From the NCBI RefSeq assembly GCF_023278565.1, contig NC_064679.1, positions 4,278,001 through 4,342,000 on the forward strand: DNA of 64,000 nt. The letters are read 5' to 3'. Position numbers and translations under genes: made by a program. Positions 1 through 14,237 of this stretch are shown here, in pieces (the first letter of the stretch is position 1; each line of letters begins with the position of its first letter). The DNA is from Colletotrichum lupini. Its lineage: Eukaryota > Ascomycota > Sordariomycetes > Glomerellales > Glomerellaceae. A model generated the notes under the pieces. It was not told the origin of the DNA. It saw only the letters and a list, made by a program, of their open reading frames with translations, and ran no database searches.

Positions 1-1894
1 ACTTATATAGCTTTTTTACGAGCCGCTTAGCGTTTATTTTTAACTATTTTTATAAAATACTATTTTAAAAAGAATAAGTTAAAAAAAAAAAGCTATTTAG
101 AAATTACGGAGAGTATAAGGTTTAAAAAGCTAAAAATATACGAAACGGCGGAAAATTAGTAATTAATGAAGATCCCGAGACTAATTATTATATCTTTTTA
201 TAGTAATATAAACGTCTATTATTATTATTAAAAAAAGGAACTATTAAAACTTACTTTTGTATATTAAATAAAAAGGAGGATCTTAATAAATACGATAACT
301 AGCGATTTAAAAAAGTAATAATAATTACTAAAAATAATAAAAACGAAAGTAGTAGCAAAATAGTAAAAGAAAGTAAAAATCTCTTAGACCTTAATAAATT
401 CGTTGAGTAATAAAAGTATAGATTTACTATAATTAGCGCGCGGATTAAATATATTTTTATTAAGATTAAATATATTAATAATTATTAATATAAATACGAG
501 CTAAAGTATAACCCTTAGTAAGTTAAAATAAAAAAGAAAAGAGAGGAACCTAATCTTAAATAGGATCCTAATCCCTTATAAATAAGTAAATATTAACCCG
601 GACTATTAGGGAATATAGATATATAAAATCGCGGATTAGCTTAATAATAAGTAAATTAACGTAGTATTAATTTATTTAACTAAAATTTATAAGAAAAAGG
701 GGCTATAGGAGTAACCCCTATTTTATAAAATTATTAACGACCTTAGTTACTAACTAAATAAATAGTTTATAAGCACAAGCCTAGGAATTATAAAAGTAAT
801 TAATAAATTCCTTTACGTACAAGGGGTATTATTAATATAATTATAGTTATAAGAACTATACGAAATCCTAGTAATAACGATTATAAAAAAAGAATTTATA
901 TTATAGAACTAAATATAAGTTAATAAGGTATATAATTACTTTAACGAATTTAAAAAAAGGGTAAATAACGCAAATTTCCTCTTTATAATTACTAATAATA
1001 ATCTATTATTATAAAAAGATATATAGAAATAAAATATAGTATTAGAAGTATAATAATTAATAATTCTATTTATTTCGATTTATAGCTCGTTACTACTATT
1101 AATATGAAATTCGGTACCGATTAACTAATATAAAAAGAAATAAACGACCCGAAGTTACTAATAATACGTAATAATATAAGGATCGTATATAAATATTAAA
1201 AATATAGTAATAAATACAAAGTAATTTATAAACCTTAAAAAGATCTTTTTTAAAAAAAAATTATACTCTAGGGGGAAGTATAAGGTCTTATAAAAAACCC
1301 TAACGATATTTTATAATTATTATAAAAAAGTTAAAATTAAGAAATACTAGTATTATTTAGTAATTAATATTATCTTTATAAATAAAGCCTCTCATTATTA
1401 TTACGAAGCGGTACGTAATCTCGATTAAAACGACTTTTTTAGTATTATTAACGTAATTTAAAGCTATTTCGAGACTTATAATAAGAACCTAAAGCTCTTA
1501 TCTAAACTATAAGTAATTTCTTTCGTATTTATAATTAGAATAATAAAAGGTAAATTACGAATAGAAATCCTTAAAAAGCTTATTAATTAAATTAATAAGT
1601 TAATAAAAACCTAGCTAAATAAGGGAACTAATAAGTAAAAAATTAAATATTTTTATACTATAGTTTAGCACATATTAAAAATAAAAATAACTTTATACTA
1701 AGTACTTAAAAACTACGAGACGCTCTATTTAAAGCTAAGATCTAGTTTTAATATTAAAATAAGAATATTACGCTAAACTTATTTCTAAGTATACGACGGC
1801 CCTTATTAATAATATTAAGTTAATAAAACGTATAATAAGAAAGGAAAAGAGGCTAGATACGGTAATTATTAATAAAAAGGCCTTAATTTATTAA

Positions 1895-4800
1895 GGGAAT
1901 TAATAAGGACGTATAACGAATTAATATAGACGCATAGCTCTTAGGGACGCATAATATTTTTTATTTCTAATTAGTCTAAAAATTTATTATTAGTATACTT
2001 AGATTTTATTACTTTTTTTTAAAATACTTAACCCTTTTTATAATCTTTTTTATATAATTATATTTTAAAAGAGCTTTATTACGAAGCTATTATCGACTTA
2101 ACGCGTCTTACGTCCTTTTTCTTTTTAAAATTATACTAGTTTATATATTATAAAATAGCTCCTTTGATAGTTTACGTACCGAGCCTACGTTACTAAGCTT
2201 AATTTAATAGCTTAAATAATTAAAGCTATTTTATAAAACACTAACGCCTTAATAATAATAATATATTATCGTTTCCTATTTTAAATAGAAACTATATTAA
2301 TATTAGTTAGTTCTATAAAATTAGTAATCCTTATATATATAATAACTTAATAAACGATATTTTATTTAAGCTATTATAAGAAACGCGACTATTATTTTAC
2401 TATTTATATTAATATATTAAAATAGAACTAACCTTTTATTTTAATTAGAAATTCTTTAATAAAACTAATACTCTTTAGCCTTTTATTATTCCCCGATTTT
2501 TATTAGTACGTAGTCCTCCCCCTTTTAATAAAGAGTTTAAATAGCTTATATTTTACTTTATATACTATTTTTTAAAGAGAATATAAACTACTTAGTATAT
2601 TACCCTCCCCTAAATATTACTAAAGCCTAGTCCCTCTTTTTTTTTTAATAAATCTTAATAACTTACTTAGCTTATTATAAAATAGTTTAATAATATTTTT
2701 TAGCTTATTATACGAGTTATTAAGACTAATAAAAGGTTAATAACTAGCCTTATTTAATGATATAAATAAAGCCGTTTATAATAAAAACGTAGGGTTTTTA
2801 AACGAACTTATTACCCTATTTATTTTTATAATAAAACCCTTTTTTAAATCTATCGTCTTTTTAAACTATAGCTTCTTATTATACTTAAAATAATAAATCC
2901 TCTTTTTCTTTTTTAAATAAAACCCTAAACTTATTAATTCCTAGCGGCCTAGAGCTAATAGTAAATACTCTTTTTAATTAAGTTAATATTTTTATTAAGG
3001 CTAATAGCTTTAATATTATAAAATATTACGGGTATAAGTAAAAAAAGAAGAATATTTAGTATATATTTTAATATAATTAATATAAATATCTTAAGCCTAG
3101 CCGTAATATAAGTCTAAGGTAATAAAGATCCTAAAAATATAACTATAAATAGAAATTAATTACTAAGGCTAAGGTTAAAAAATAGTAATTATTATAATAA
3201 TATAAAGATCTTTAATATAGCTAATATAACTATAGGCCTAGTTTTAAAATATTTATATACCTTTTTTATTATAAGCTTATTTAGCTAGTTAAAGATATTA
3301 TTAAAATTATAAGCCGACGGGTTAGGATTTAGGTATATAACGTACGCACTATTATTTAAAAGTAGTTCTTAAAGTCCTTATTTACTTAGTAAAATATTTA
3401 TAACGCTAGGGCTCGTATAAACTAAAAGAAATTAATAAGATACTTATCAACTATAGCGTTAATTAAGCTATTTAATAAGCGAAATATCTTATATATAGTA
3501 AAATAGGTAAATAACGAGCTAAACTACTTTATTAGCCTTATTTAGACCTTTTTTTATTATTTCTAAATATAGAAGTGATTTTTTAAAATAATTAGTTTTG
3601 ATAATACTTATAATACTAATTACTTTAAGCTCCCTCTTTTCTAAGTTATTAAGTAGACCTATTTTAGATCTATTTATAACGCCGCGTTTAGCCTTATTAA
3701 TAATAAAAAACTAGAGGGTTTCCGGTTTTTTTTAATAAGTATTTACTAACTTATAAACTAATACTTAGTCCGTTACCCTATTATTATTATTATAGACTAC
3801 GATAAATAAATAAAGGCTATACTAAACGAGTAGTTCCCGGACGTTTAGTAATAACTTTATATTTATTATATTAATTTTAATATTATACTTAGGGCTAAGT
3901 AAAAGTAAATTAAGGACTATAGCTATAATAATAATAGTAATAAGTTTAATAATAAGGGATATTAGTTATTAATATAAATAATAGTTATACTAAATAATAA
4001 GGATAAGTAAGGCTTATATTAATACGCTTATTAATAAGCCCCCCCCTTATATATATTATAAGGTCTTTATAATATAAAAGCTTATTATTTTCGCTAAGAC
4101 TAAGCATATTTTTAAAAAAGCCTAGACTAAGCTTTATAAAGAGTTTAATAACTAATGCCTAATCCTCTAGTACTTCTACGTAATATACTTGTTTTTAAGA
4201 GTATAATAGGCCCGTTATTTTATTTAAAAATACTAAAACTTTAGTACTCGCGTTATTTTTAGTACTAAGTTAAGTAATAATAATATTAAGGGTTATTTTT
4301 TAAATAGTTTTAATTACTTATATTAACTTATTAACGTTATATAGGATATAATTAATAATTAGGAGCTACGCTTTTATTAAGCTTATATAGAGGATAAAGT
4401 ACTTATAAACTAAGAGTATATAAGTACTCGTTTTAAGTACTTAAGTAAACTTTAAATAATACTTTTTTTAAAATATCTTATTTTAATTAAAATATAAAGC
4501 CGGCTTATAAAAAAGGTAATATTATTTAATAAAAAGCTATTTTTAAACCCCCTCGGATTTTATAATTTAAACTATACTATTTTAATTAAGCTAAGTATTT
4601 TATATTACTATAAAATCTATGTTAAAATATTAAATTTAGCTACTTTTAATAAATCAAAAGTATACCTTTAATAGCGTCTTTAAAAGACGTCTTTTTTAGA
4701 TTTATATTACTAAATCTTTAACTTTGAAATTATTATATCCCTTTATTATAAGCTAAAAAATATAATATAGCCTATTTTATTATAATTAGCCTTATTTAAA

Positions 4801-5482
4801 AAAGGCTAGTTAATTAGTTAAGCTCGTATTATTTATAATAGCTAAGGTATTAATAATAAAAAGCAAGGCTACTTATTTAAGAATAAAAATAAGTTAACGC
4901 TAATTAGGTTTATAAAAAAGATAAGTTAGCTAAGTTAAAGCTAGATATTAAGCTTATTTTAATAATAAATAAGGAGCTAGTTTAGCGTTTTTGATAAGGG
5001 GAGGATAATAAGGAATTATATAAATAAACGGCCGATATAGCTTAGTATTTAAAAAAAATAGAGCTAGTAAAAAGTAGTTTATAATAATAATAAATTATTA
5101 TAACTATGTTAAAAGAGGTAGTTAAGTAGACGTTATTATGATTTACTTTTTATATATTTTAAATATATAGTACGAAAAAGCTTTACTTATTTAAGATTTA
5201 TAAAAGCTTAGATTACTAGCTTATTTAAAATTTATAAATTTTAAATAGGTAATATAGTAGTTCTAAATAAGTATAGGGGTTATAATAATATTCTTATTTT
5301 TAAAAATCTTAAACTAGAGCTTAGGTTAGAGAGGATAGTAAGAATAGTTATATTAATATAGTTACCCTTATTACTTTTATAAAAAAGCACTATTTTTTTA
5401 AACTAATTAAAAATAGAGAATATTATGCGTCCCTAAGAGCTATACGTCCGTATTAATTCGTTATGCGTCCCTATTAATTCCC
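1895..5482 (+). mobile_element. Mutator-like element (MULE) nested in Copia copy 1, degraded
   Basis: A 3588-bp DNA transposon inserted in the Copia element. It begins GGGAATTAATA and ends TATTAATTCCC. The first and last ~81 bp are inverted repeats that differ only by transitions. An 8-bp duplication TTTATTAA flanks it (1887-1894 and 5483-5490), and the uninterrupted site is seen once in the sister Copia copies. MULEs make 8-11 bp duplications, which fits. Reading about 3770-3890 on the plus strand, with stops read through, gives a pattern like the MULE transposase core: a VI-TDYDK segment, then FPDV, then a C-x-x-H motif. Each inverted repeat holds three near-copies of GGACGCATA. The open frame is destroyed by RIP. 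Class assignment rests on the duplication length plus this motif. Confidence 0.75.
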
Positions 5483-8400
5483 TTTATTAAATAAGTAGAG
5501 ATTTAACTCGTAAGTAAGGTCATAAAAAAAGTAATATTATTTTTATAAAAAAGATAGATATTAATTAAATAACTATTTTAAAAAAGAGCGTGCGAAATTA
5601 TATAAATAGTATAAAAAGTTAAGGGTAGTAAATAATAAAACTAGCCCTCGTTAGTTTAACTAATTCCTTATTATATATAAGGGTAGATCTAGGAGTATAA
5701 AACTTAGTAATAGTAATTAAAATAGCGGCTTAGAACATCCGCCCCCTATAAGAAATTTAGAAAATAAAGAAGATCTTACCCCTTATATTAACGAATTAAA
5801 TTATAATAAAATCGATAACGTTAATTACTCTTTTTTTACTTTGTTAGTTGTTAAAAAATATATAAAGCTAAACGAATAGAGAGTAGTAAAAGCTCTTAAT
5901 AAATAAGTTTTTATTTATAAATAATAAAAAAAGGTTCCTGAAATAACGGATATAGAGGCGGCTAAAAAAGTAAATTTAATAAAATAAAAGCCTATTTTTT
6001 TAATATCAAAAAAAAAAGACGCTACCTCTCTTAATACTTAAAAAAAAAGAATATAATACTAAATAAATCTAGGGGTAGCTAGAGGAGTCCTTTTTATATT
6101 ACTTAAATCCTTTAAATAATAAGCTTATATAAGTATTTTATATAAATAAAAAGTACGGCTTAGATAATTTTTATAAGATTATTCTAAATACTAAAGTATT
6201 ATAATAATTAATAAGAGGAAAAGGGTAATTCTAAGCGTTATAAAAGATCGTATTAGTAATACTTAATATATTAATAATAAGTATTATAAAGATTAGTTTT
6301 AGCTTAAGTAAGGAAATCGTTACCCTAAGTACGGTAAAAGTAGAGACGTATTTCGGAAAAATAATTTTTTATATTTTACTTATTAATACCCTATTTCTCT
6401 TATATCTAAAAGATATAAATTAACTAAGTATCATCTTTAATAATATAAAAAATAAAATCTTTAGTAATAAGTATTTTAAAATAATCGAACGACGATAGGG
6501 GTATACGTTTATAAAGCTTATTAATAATATAAAGTTAATTAATTACTTAACGAAAGATAAGCTTAAATAATTATATTAAAAATTCGGGTACCCGTTAGTT
6601 ATAAAGCTATATAACTTCCTAAAGTAATTAAGTAATAATAATATCGAAATAGGGGCGCTAAAGTAGTTAATAAAAATGTATTATTAATACTAAATAAATA
6701 CGCAAAGCCTACGTAAATTTAAATTTAAATTGCGGAATAAGCTTAATTTTAATTAAGAAATCGTTATTAATATTTTTTATTTAAATAGTCAGCTAGTCCT
6801 ATATATAATCAACGTAACTATATTTTTTTAAATAAGGTAATTCTTTTAAGATTTATAAATAAAAATAGTATAAGTAGTTTTGTAAAAAGGATAGATCGAT
6901 ATATATTAGGGACCGCTAGACGGTATTAAAACTAATATTAATATTAGTTTTATATTAGTAGAATTTTAAAAAAATATAATAGCTTATAGTATATAGTTAA
7001 AAGTCGTACTTATTAAAGCGTACTATAGTATTAAAAAAGTAAAAAGGGTATATTAGTAGTTAAAAAGGGCGTTTAGAATTATTAGAGAGGAAAATCCCGA
7101 TTTTATTAATAACGAATACCTCTAAATAGTACTTAAATACTATAATAATACTATAGGGCCTAATGGGCTTATATTAATATTACTAGTATTTAGAGTATAT
7201 TTAAAAACGACCTTAGCTTTATTATTATTACTAAATAGAAGCTAACGAGCTAGAGTAGTTAAAAAAGTAATATAAGTACTACGCGAAGTAAGCATAAAAA
7301 ATAAGTTAATAAGGTAATTATTATATATAATAGGCCCGATATGGGGGATAATTTAAATATATTACTAAATTTAGATATATAAGTATAGTACGAAATTATT
7401 TAATAATAAACTAAGTTATATAAATTAATTTCTATTAATGAGCGATTTTATATAGTTATAAAGAATCGTAACTAGCCCCTCAAAGTATTAATTATAATAG
7501 CTAAACTATATTATATAGATCCTAGCGAGGTAATGTTTAATTTATAAAAAAAAAAAGCTAGGGGAAACTATATAACTTATAGTGAAGGTATAAAAAATTA
7601 TTTTTAACGAAATTATTATAGTAATATTAATAAATAACGAGAAAGAGGAAATTATTAAAAGGGTACTAATATTATTAATAAGTTATTATAAAAAGATATA
7701 ATAATAAGCCCTAACGTAGTAATCTATTATTAATAACGAGGTAATTAATACTTTTTATATAATAAAAAAAAAGCCGATTTTAAGTTAGTAATTAAACTAC
7801 GTAAGAAAAACGTAATTATAATTACTAAAAAGCCGTTTAAGGGATTAGATCTTATTAAAGTAAATACTTTTTATAATCGAGGGGTCTATCGATTTATTTT
7901 CTATAACTTAAAAAAGTATATAAACTTTTATATATTTAAATTATAAATAGTTCGTAAGATTAAAAAGAAAAGAATACCCTAATTATACGATAAGTTTAAA
8001 TATATAATATAAGGGTATAGTAATATTAAAAAAGCGACGTTACTTATATAATTACTTATTATATAGCGCTATAGCTAATAGTTAATAATAATATTAATAA
8101 TATTATTATAAAAAAAGGGATACGAAATTTAGAGCTATAATATTACCTAGGCCTATACTTAATCGGCTATAGGGCTTATAAAAAAAATCTTAGCCTATTT
8201 ATTAAAAGAAATAGCTAGTAAGTACTTAGAAAATACGATTATTAAAGTACTTAAGCTATTATATAAGCTCGTAAAATCGGGTACTTATTAATAAGCTATA
8301 TACTACGATTTTATATTAATTAATTATTAATAATTATATTTATATATAACCTATATTTACTAATCTCTAAGTATAAAGGTAATTAATTTAGGATTATTAA

Positions 8401-9469
8401 AATATAGACTAACGATATATTAAGCTTATTTAATATTAATTTTATAAAAAAAGAGGATAAGGAGCTTTAAAAAGCGGGCTTTATAATAAAGCTAAAAGAG
8501 GTCCTTATAACGAACGCCCCCTTAATATTTAATAGTAAGATTCTTATTATTAAAAAAGAAACTATCGTTTTTTAATAAAAGGGGTAAAATAAGAAAATCA
8601 ACCTTATTAATCTAAATATAATTAATCTTAAGAAGTAATATAAAGCTAAGCTTACGTAAGGGGTATATATTACGAATATATATTAGCCCGAGATAACTTT
8701 TAATTATATTAAAATAATATAAGCTACGGATTTAACTAAATAAGATATTAAAGTACTTAATAAGCGATTTAAATAGTAATAAATAAATCTCGATCGAGGC
8801 CTCGTTTATTACCTAATTAACCTTATAACTAATAAGCTCTACGTCTTTATTAATAAGTTATTTATAAATAATAATAACTTTATTTCGTAATTAGAGTATA
8901 TTATTATCTTAGTTAACGAGAATATAAGTAAGAGCGAATTTATTATATATAGTAATATAATTTATTACTTATTAACTAAAAATAAGTAAGTAATAAGAAG
9001 TATATTAGCGTTAGAGGTTTAGAATATAATTAATAGCGTTAACTTCTCTTATATAATTTTAATAATATTAAAAGAAATTACTAATTAACTTAGCTTTTTA
9101 TCGATCTTAACGGTTATTTATACGGATTCTTATTTGCTATATAAATACTTTATTAAATTAGGAATAACGAAGGAAAAGAAGCTTATAATTAATATTATAA
9201 CCCTTAGGTAATCGTATAAAAAGTACGAGATACTCGAAATTCATTAGATTAATAATAATAATAACCTTACTAATGCTTTTATAAAAATAACCCTTAATAA
9301 AGGGTTAGAATAATTCGTAAGTAATAAAAAAGTTAATATATAAATAAAAAAATAAGTTATATAAAAAAAATAAAAAAAAGGGGTAAAAGGAGACGACTTA
9401 ATAAACGGACCCGAGGTTAAATTATATTTTTAATTATAGTAAGTAAATTAATAAAAAAAAAAAAGTTAG

Positions 9470-9674
9470 TATTAAATTAAAAGTTTAATTTAATTATAAT
9501 ATATAGCTAACTGTATAGGGGCTAATTAAGGGTCTTATTTAGGATTATTATAACTAGCCTAACCTACGGTTAGAACCTCCTTTTTATATTTACTACGTAG
9601 ATATTTATATAGTTTAATTAATCTCTTTATTAACTATAGTTTGAACTAACTACCTTATTAGAGGGATACTAACA
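9470..9674 (+). repeat. Copia right LTR (copy 1), 205 bp
   Basis: Starts TATTAAATTAAAAG (a RIP-altered TGTCGGATTAGAAG) and ends GATACTAACA. It aligns over its full length with the LTRs at 14033 and 20680 (reverse complement). It marks the border between AT-rich repeat and GC-balanced host DNA. Confidence 0.9.
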
Positions 9675-11328
9675 CTAGGTTAATAATGCGATACCTACAG
9701 TCCATCGACGCACTCAACGACTCTAGAATATCCCATGAACCGTCACCCGCAAAATTCAGCTTATTCTGCCACATCACGGACTCACCTTCTTCAGGGTCTC
9801 GCTTGTGCCGGAACCGTCACAGCACACACCCAGTTGTCTCTGTCAAGTGCCGAATTTGCACGCTTTCTGTGCCTCTGCATAAATCAGCATGCTGCGTGTC
9901 AAAAATAGGTTTCAGTAACGTAGTTATGACGAACCGGCGAAAGCGAGGATTGACACGAGTGCGAGCAGGGTCTCGGTGAGTTGCATTTCAGACGGCTGAT
10001 AGGTGGAATTACTACCCTTAGAGTTTGGAAGAATATTACGTCAAGCTTCTCGGGGTTTGCTGTGGTTCGATGTGCCAGGATCCTCGAAAGCTTAATGAGA
10101 ACAGAGGTTATAGACCCGGGAAGAAATTGTCAGCAAAGGACGGCTTGCGGTTTTCGTGACTTTATATCCGAACAACATCCATACGCGCTATGCGGAACAT
10201 CTCCAAGGATTCTTGACCAGTCGAGTTCATCTGTCGCACAAAATGTTTCGCGTGGGCTTCTCTCAATACTGCGATCAAACTCACAACAGTGCAGACGAGA
10301 GGTGCCTTGAAGCGCGTGGCTGTGACAATCAAACGCCGAAAGGTGAAGACTCCACGTGAGCTCCGACGTATCTCCATGTGGCCTTGAGCAATCAGCGCGG
10401 TAGCGAAGCAAATACCCGGGGTACCCCAAGTTTTCGCATTGCGTTCGGAGCTGTAGGCCGAACTACTCAGACGTCATGTTACGAACAAGGCAGGGTTTGC
10501 TAGCTTGCGACTAAGGTAATGGCATGGGATATATAACTGGTAGGGCAAGGCAAGAAATTGGCGTTCGACCACGTAAAGTCATGAGAAGAGTAAATTCCAA
10601 TATTTCTTTGTAACATTTTGACACCTGTCTCATCTTTGCCTCTTTCTTTTGGTGACTGTACTGAGCCATGGGAATTATATTTGTTGTATCCCCATGAATC
10701 ACATCACTCCGAGTCTGCAACATGTTTCATAGCGTGAGAACTTCCTTGAACCTCTCGGGGCATGTACGTTAGACAGCTAAGTGGGAGTGGTCATGTGTTC
10801 TTTCACCTTGGCAACTAGCAGTTGGAACCGTCATTACCACGGAGCATCTGACGCGCGTAGATGAGGCCGATGCTAATATTAGCAAAAAGACTGGAATGTA
10901 GTAAGAGCATGAATAAGGTGACCGTTATCTTTCAGGCTAATGGCCTCCGTGGTGTCTTCTGTTGAGACAGAATCCGAAGCCATGGAGGGAGAATGTGTGC
11001 AAGTATGTTTCGAGAGCGCAAGCGGACAAAATCGCTCTTAACAAAAGTGTGGAATAACCAGATGAGCGACGTCCAAACTATAGAAGAACTGAACAAATCT
11101 CAGAGGAAACACACTATCACTGCAATATTCAACCCTGTCAAATTCCTAGAGAGTTCACTTAGGAGACGTCGCGATTAATTGACCAGACCTCTGCTGAACC
11201 TGGTATTTTGATTGGATCGATAAGAAAGAAGTACACCGACAGCCGGGGTTCCGGGATCCCTGTCACCCCAAGAAGACATGGTATTAGCTGATGATCATCC
11301 CTTTTGGGCCCCTCATACAAAGTATATA
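9675..11328. other. gene-free stretch
   Basis: GC-balanced unique DNA between the Copia right LTR and the stop of the Zn2Cys6 regulator. Only short open frames occur (about 60-110 codons), on both strands and overlapping one another. None shows a recognisable domain or an intron pattern. I see no RNA gene. Confidence 0.5.
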
Positions 11329-13077
11329 CTATGGAACCACTACAGTCGCAATTCCCTCGCCCAACTCCTCCTTGACATTCCTTACTTCCACAAACTCTGT
11401 GTGAAGAGATGTGCCACCGTCAGGCTTATCACGTCTGAAGAACCCAACCACTCTTCCACGCACAACGTGCCCGTTCATATTTCTTTCTTCAGTCTTGGGC
11501 TCCGTCCAGATATCCGCCACCCTCTTTTCGTTTGGCGGCAGAGGCGCGGAGGGTGAGACCGGGACCGTAGGTCGCCCGGCAGGGTCCAGCGAAATGCCGT
11601 GTTCGAGCTCAATGACCCTCCGTGCCACGGCAACTAGCGTCGCCATCTCCCACAGATTCTCTCGCGGGAGCCCGAGGATGGGCATCAGCCGGAGTAATTC
11701 CAGCCGCGTCTCCAGATGACGACATGTCGTCGTAAAAAAGAACAACATTGGCGTGTACCCCGTTTCGAACATGAACTTGGACGTTTTGGCATGGACGCCT
11801 TCCAGCTTCGAGTGTTCTGATATTTGAACGACCATTTCGGCGAGATTTTTTGCCAGTTGGCTGTAATTTGGCACGTACTTGTCGTAACCAGTCAAATTAT
11901 TAGTAAACGCCATATTCAGCCAAATACGGCAGCACTCGTATCGAGTGAAGAGGAAACCGCGCAGCATGTTTGGTACGTAGTCTGGTTTTTCCTCGAAAGC
12001 CTTAGTTGTGGGCGAGGACGTGTATTTGCTTTGGTTGTTCAGCTGGGTGAAGAGAATGCTCCACCGGTCGAGCATACTATTGACGTATTCTTGCCGCGCT
12101 AGTAATTTCGGGGGAACGCCATTTCCCGTTGGCGACAGGGAACGAAAAGGATATCCTTGCTTCATGAGCTGGAGAGTTTGGCAGTAGAGATCGTCAATCA
12201 TCAACTGGGCGTCTTGGAATGAGGAAAAGCTTGGGGGCATAGGATGTTCCAGTCCGCTCAGGTCCGGGAAGTCGGCCTTTTCGCCGCTGAAGAAGAATGA
12301 GTACTCTGTGAGGCGTCGGAAAAGTGGGAGAAGATGCTCCTTGGTCCAGGGGAACTCGCTGTGGGTATTTCGAAGGAGCGCGACCCCATGCTTGCAGTGC
12401 TTAATAGCGGCTTCGCGCCCAGACTGCAGAAATTCGATGCAGATGAACAGGAGGCAGACAAGCAGGACCGTGGGGTGCTTGTCCTGCGTCTTCATGCCAA
12501 TCAGCTCTCTCATGGCCGCATTGTAGTGGCGCACAGCAAAGCTGTAGTCCCGCGGGGCAACGATCTCGTCAGTCCCGGTGTGGAACTGCTCATAGAGGTC
12601 GCTGATGGCTAGGATGGAGTGCGTTACCGCCGGCTCAAATGTGCTGAACTGCATGACTATGTGCGTCCAGAAGTAAGGATCCACGGCCCCTGAGAGGAGC
12701 GGCCCCACGGCTTCAGCAAAGTATTGCAGAGCGCGGTTGTCGCTTGGAGAACTGACTCCCGGAGAGGCGCGACTTGGCTGGACCGTCATGACCACAGACG
12801 GACCCGAACCCGGGGAGCTGGATGAGACATCTGTCAAGTCGGCGACGTGTGGGTAGCCATCGCATTTGCGGCCAGTCGCGGTACAGCGCTTGCAGGATGG
12901 TCTGCTCTCATCGCACTTGATTTTACGTACTCTAGCGAGCGTTAGACGACGCGCCAACTCATCTTGGAAACCTTACTCTCGGGCTCGTCTCCCGCGACCC
13001 AATCGGACGGCAATAGATGGAACTTACTTGCAGGTTAAACATCCCGTCCTAACCTTTCGGCTACCTTTCCGAGCCAT
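11329..13077 (-). CDS. Zn2Cys6 fungal transcription factor
   Basis: Predicted nuclear DNA-binding regulator, about 550 aa, from two exons: 13028-13077 and 11329-12931, joined across a 96-bp intron with donor GTAAGT, a CTAAC branch site and acceptor TAG. The join completes the zinc cluster C-x2-C-x6-C-x6-C-x2-C-x6-C: the first two cysteines (GCLTCK) come from exon 1 and the other four (KIKCDESRPSCKRC and RKC) from exon 2. Without exon 1 the domain would be incomplete, which is why I extended the gene upstream to the ATG at 13077. A Ser/Pro-rich linker follows, then a long helical region like the fungal-specific factor domain (Fungal_trans_2 type). Its upstream neighbour on the same strand is the broken GST gene. 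The target genes cannot be told from sequence. Confidence 0.88.
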
Positions 13078-13835
13078 AGTTCCGCTAGAAACATAAGACA
13101 ACCGGTACGAATATCCGTAAAGGCTCGAGCCAGCCTTGTTGTCAGTCTGTTGGTCTCAAGTCCGAACCAGCCACTGACGTGGTGCGCGTGCCGGTCAGGG
13201 GCAAATGACCGTTGGACGCCCTCGGTGAGCGGGCAGCCTGATGAGAAAGAACTTTGGGAGTCCGAGGGCGAGGTGCAGGAATGCGAGCGGAGACAGCCCG
13301 AGATAATATCTGTGCCCACCAACCTCGGAAGACAAATTGTGGGATACGCCAGGGCGAAACCGAACCCACCAATGTGAGCGTGAGATTCCCAAAGAATCCC
13401 TGCCGTCAGCATGGGGTAGGATTGAAAGCCCCGCCTAGGACGCGGTGTAGCTGATTGTCTAACCCAGTTTGGGCCTAACCGTCTTCACAAACAGGCTGCA
13501 AACGTTTAGGCAACGATTCAAAAGAAAATTGTCTTGGTGTGACGGTTCATCGTCGAAGCATTGATGACGGGTGTAGCCGCAGCTTGCTCTAGCTCATCGG
13601 GAAGGTCATGGTGCTAATTGATTGGATCATTTGGTGGGAACACGCAGATTTGTTCCTGACTTGTTGAGTGGATACAGGCATCGGGGTTTAGATCTTGTTT
13701 CGTTGGAGGGGCACTGCTTACCTTTGTCGTGATAATTGAGGGGAAATGTGAACGGTTGTGTAACAGTCTTTCGGAAGTGAGAGGTGGCATCACGATCCGA
13801 CTAAATGAAGACTATGAAATCTGTTAACGAAATCT
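13078..13835. other. intergenic: regulator promoter and GST 3' flank
   Basis: GC-balanced DNA between the ATG of the Zn2Cys6 regulator and the stop codon of the GST pseudogene, both on the minus strand. It should hold the regulator's promoter. Short overlapping open frames at about 13035-13454 have no recognisable domain. Confidence 0.5.
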
Positions 13836-14032
13836 CTATAGCTCCATGTCAGCTACATGGCCCATAGAAATATCCCACATAGTTGGTCTTCCATGCGTCG
13901 CTTCTCTCCATGCATCCGTCGATCTGACTCGACCTGCGTACGCCGCCAAGATTCCGGGTACCAGATCTTGCCTCCCGCAATCTTGAAGACGGGTAACTAG
14001 CGGGACCAAGTGAGCATCTAGGATAGTCGGGC

Positions 14033-14237
14033 TGTTAGTATCCCTATTATAGGGTAGTTGGTTCGAACCGTAGTTAACGAAGAGATTAATTGAACTATAT
14101 GAATATCTACGTAGTAGGTATAAAAAGGAGGTTCTAACCGTAAGTTAGGCTAGCTACGATAATCGTAAATAGGGCCCCTAATTAGCCCCTATATAGTTAG
14201 CTATATACTACGGTCGAATTAGACTTCTAATCTAATA
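14033..14237 (-). repeat. Copia LTR, left in window (3' LTR of copy 2), 205 bp
   Basis: Begins TGTTAGTATCCC just after the duplication CGGGC and ends TCTAATA, a RIP-altered form of TCCGACA seen at the other end. Confidence 0.93.

Larger units (their letters stand above)
1..9674 (+). mobile_element. Ty1/Copia LTR retrotransposon (copy 1), 3' part, RIP-degraded
   Basis: This is the 3' portion of a Copia-type element in plus orientation; its 5' end lies before the window. The sequence aligns by eye with the element at 39755-46723 and with the reverse complement of 14033-20884. It runs from the gag region through integrase, reverse transcriptase and RNase H to a 205-bp right LTR. All frames are full of TAA/TAG stops and the DNA is very AT-rich, so nothing is translated; C-to-T and G-to-A differences from the other copies point to RIP. 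A Mutator-like element interrupts it at 1895-5482. The base run right after the LTR is CTAGG (9675-9679), the expected right target duplication, but its left partner is outside the window. Confidence 0.9.

Noticed and set aside
1..9469. Many A/T-rich short repeats that could suggest satellites, CRISPR-like arrays or an origin
   Set aside because: They follow from RIP reducing complexity; no regular spacing is seen and the sequence aligns to other Copia copies.
10130..10429. Overlapping small frames (60-110 codons) at 9686-10723 on both strands
   Set aside because: No domain, no consistent intron pattern, and several compete for the same DNA.
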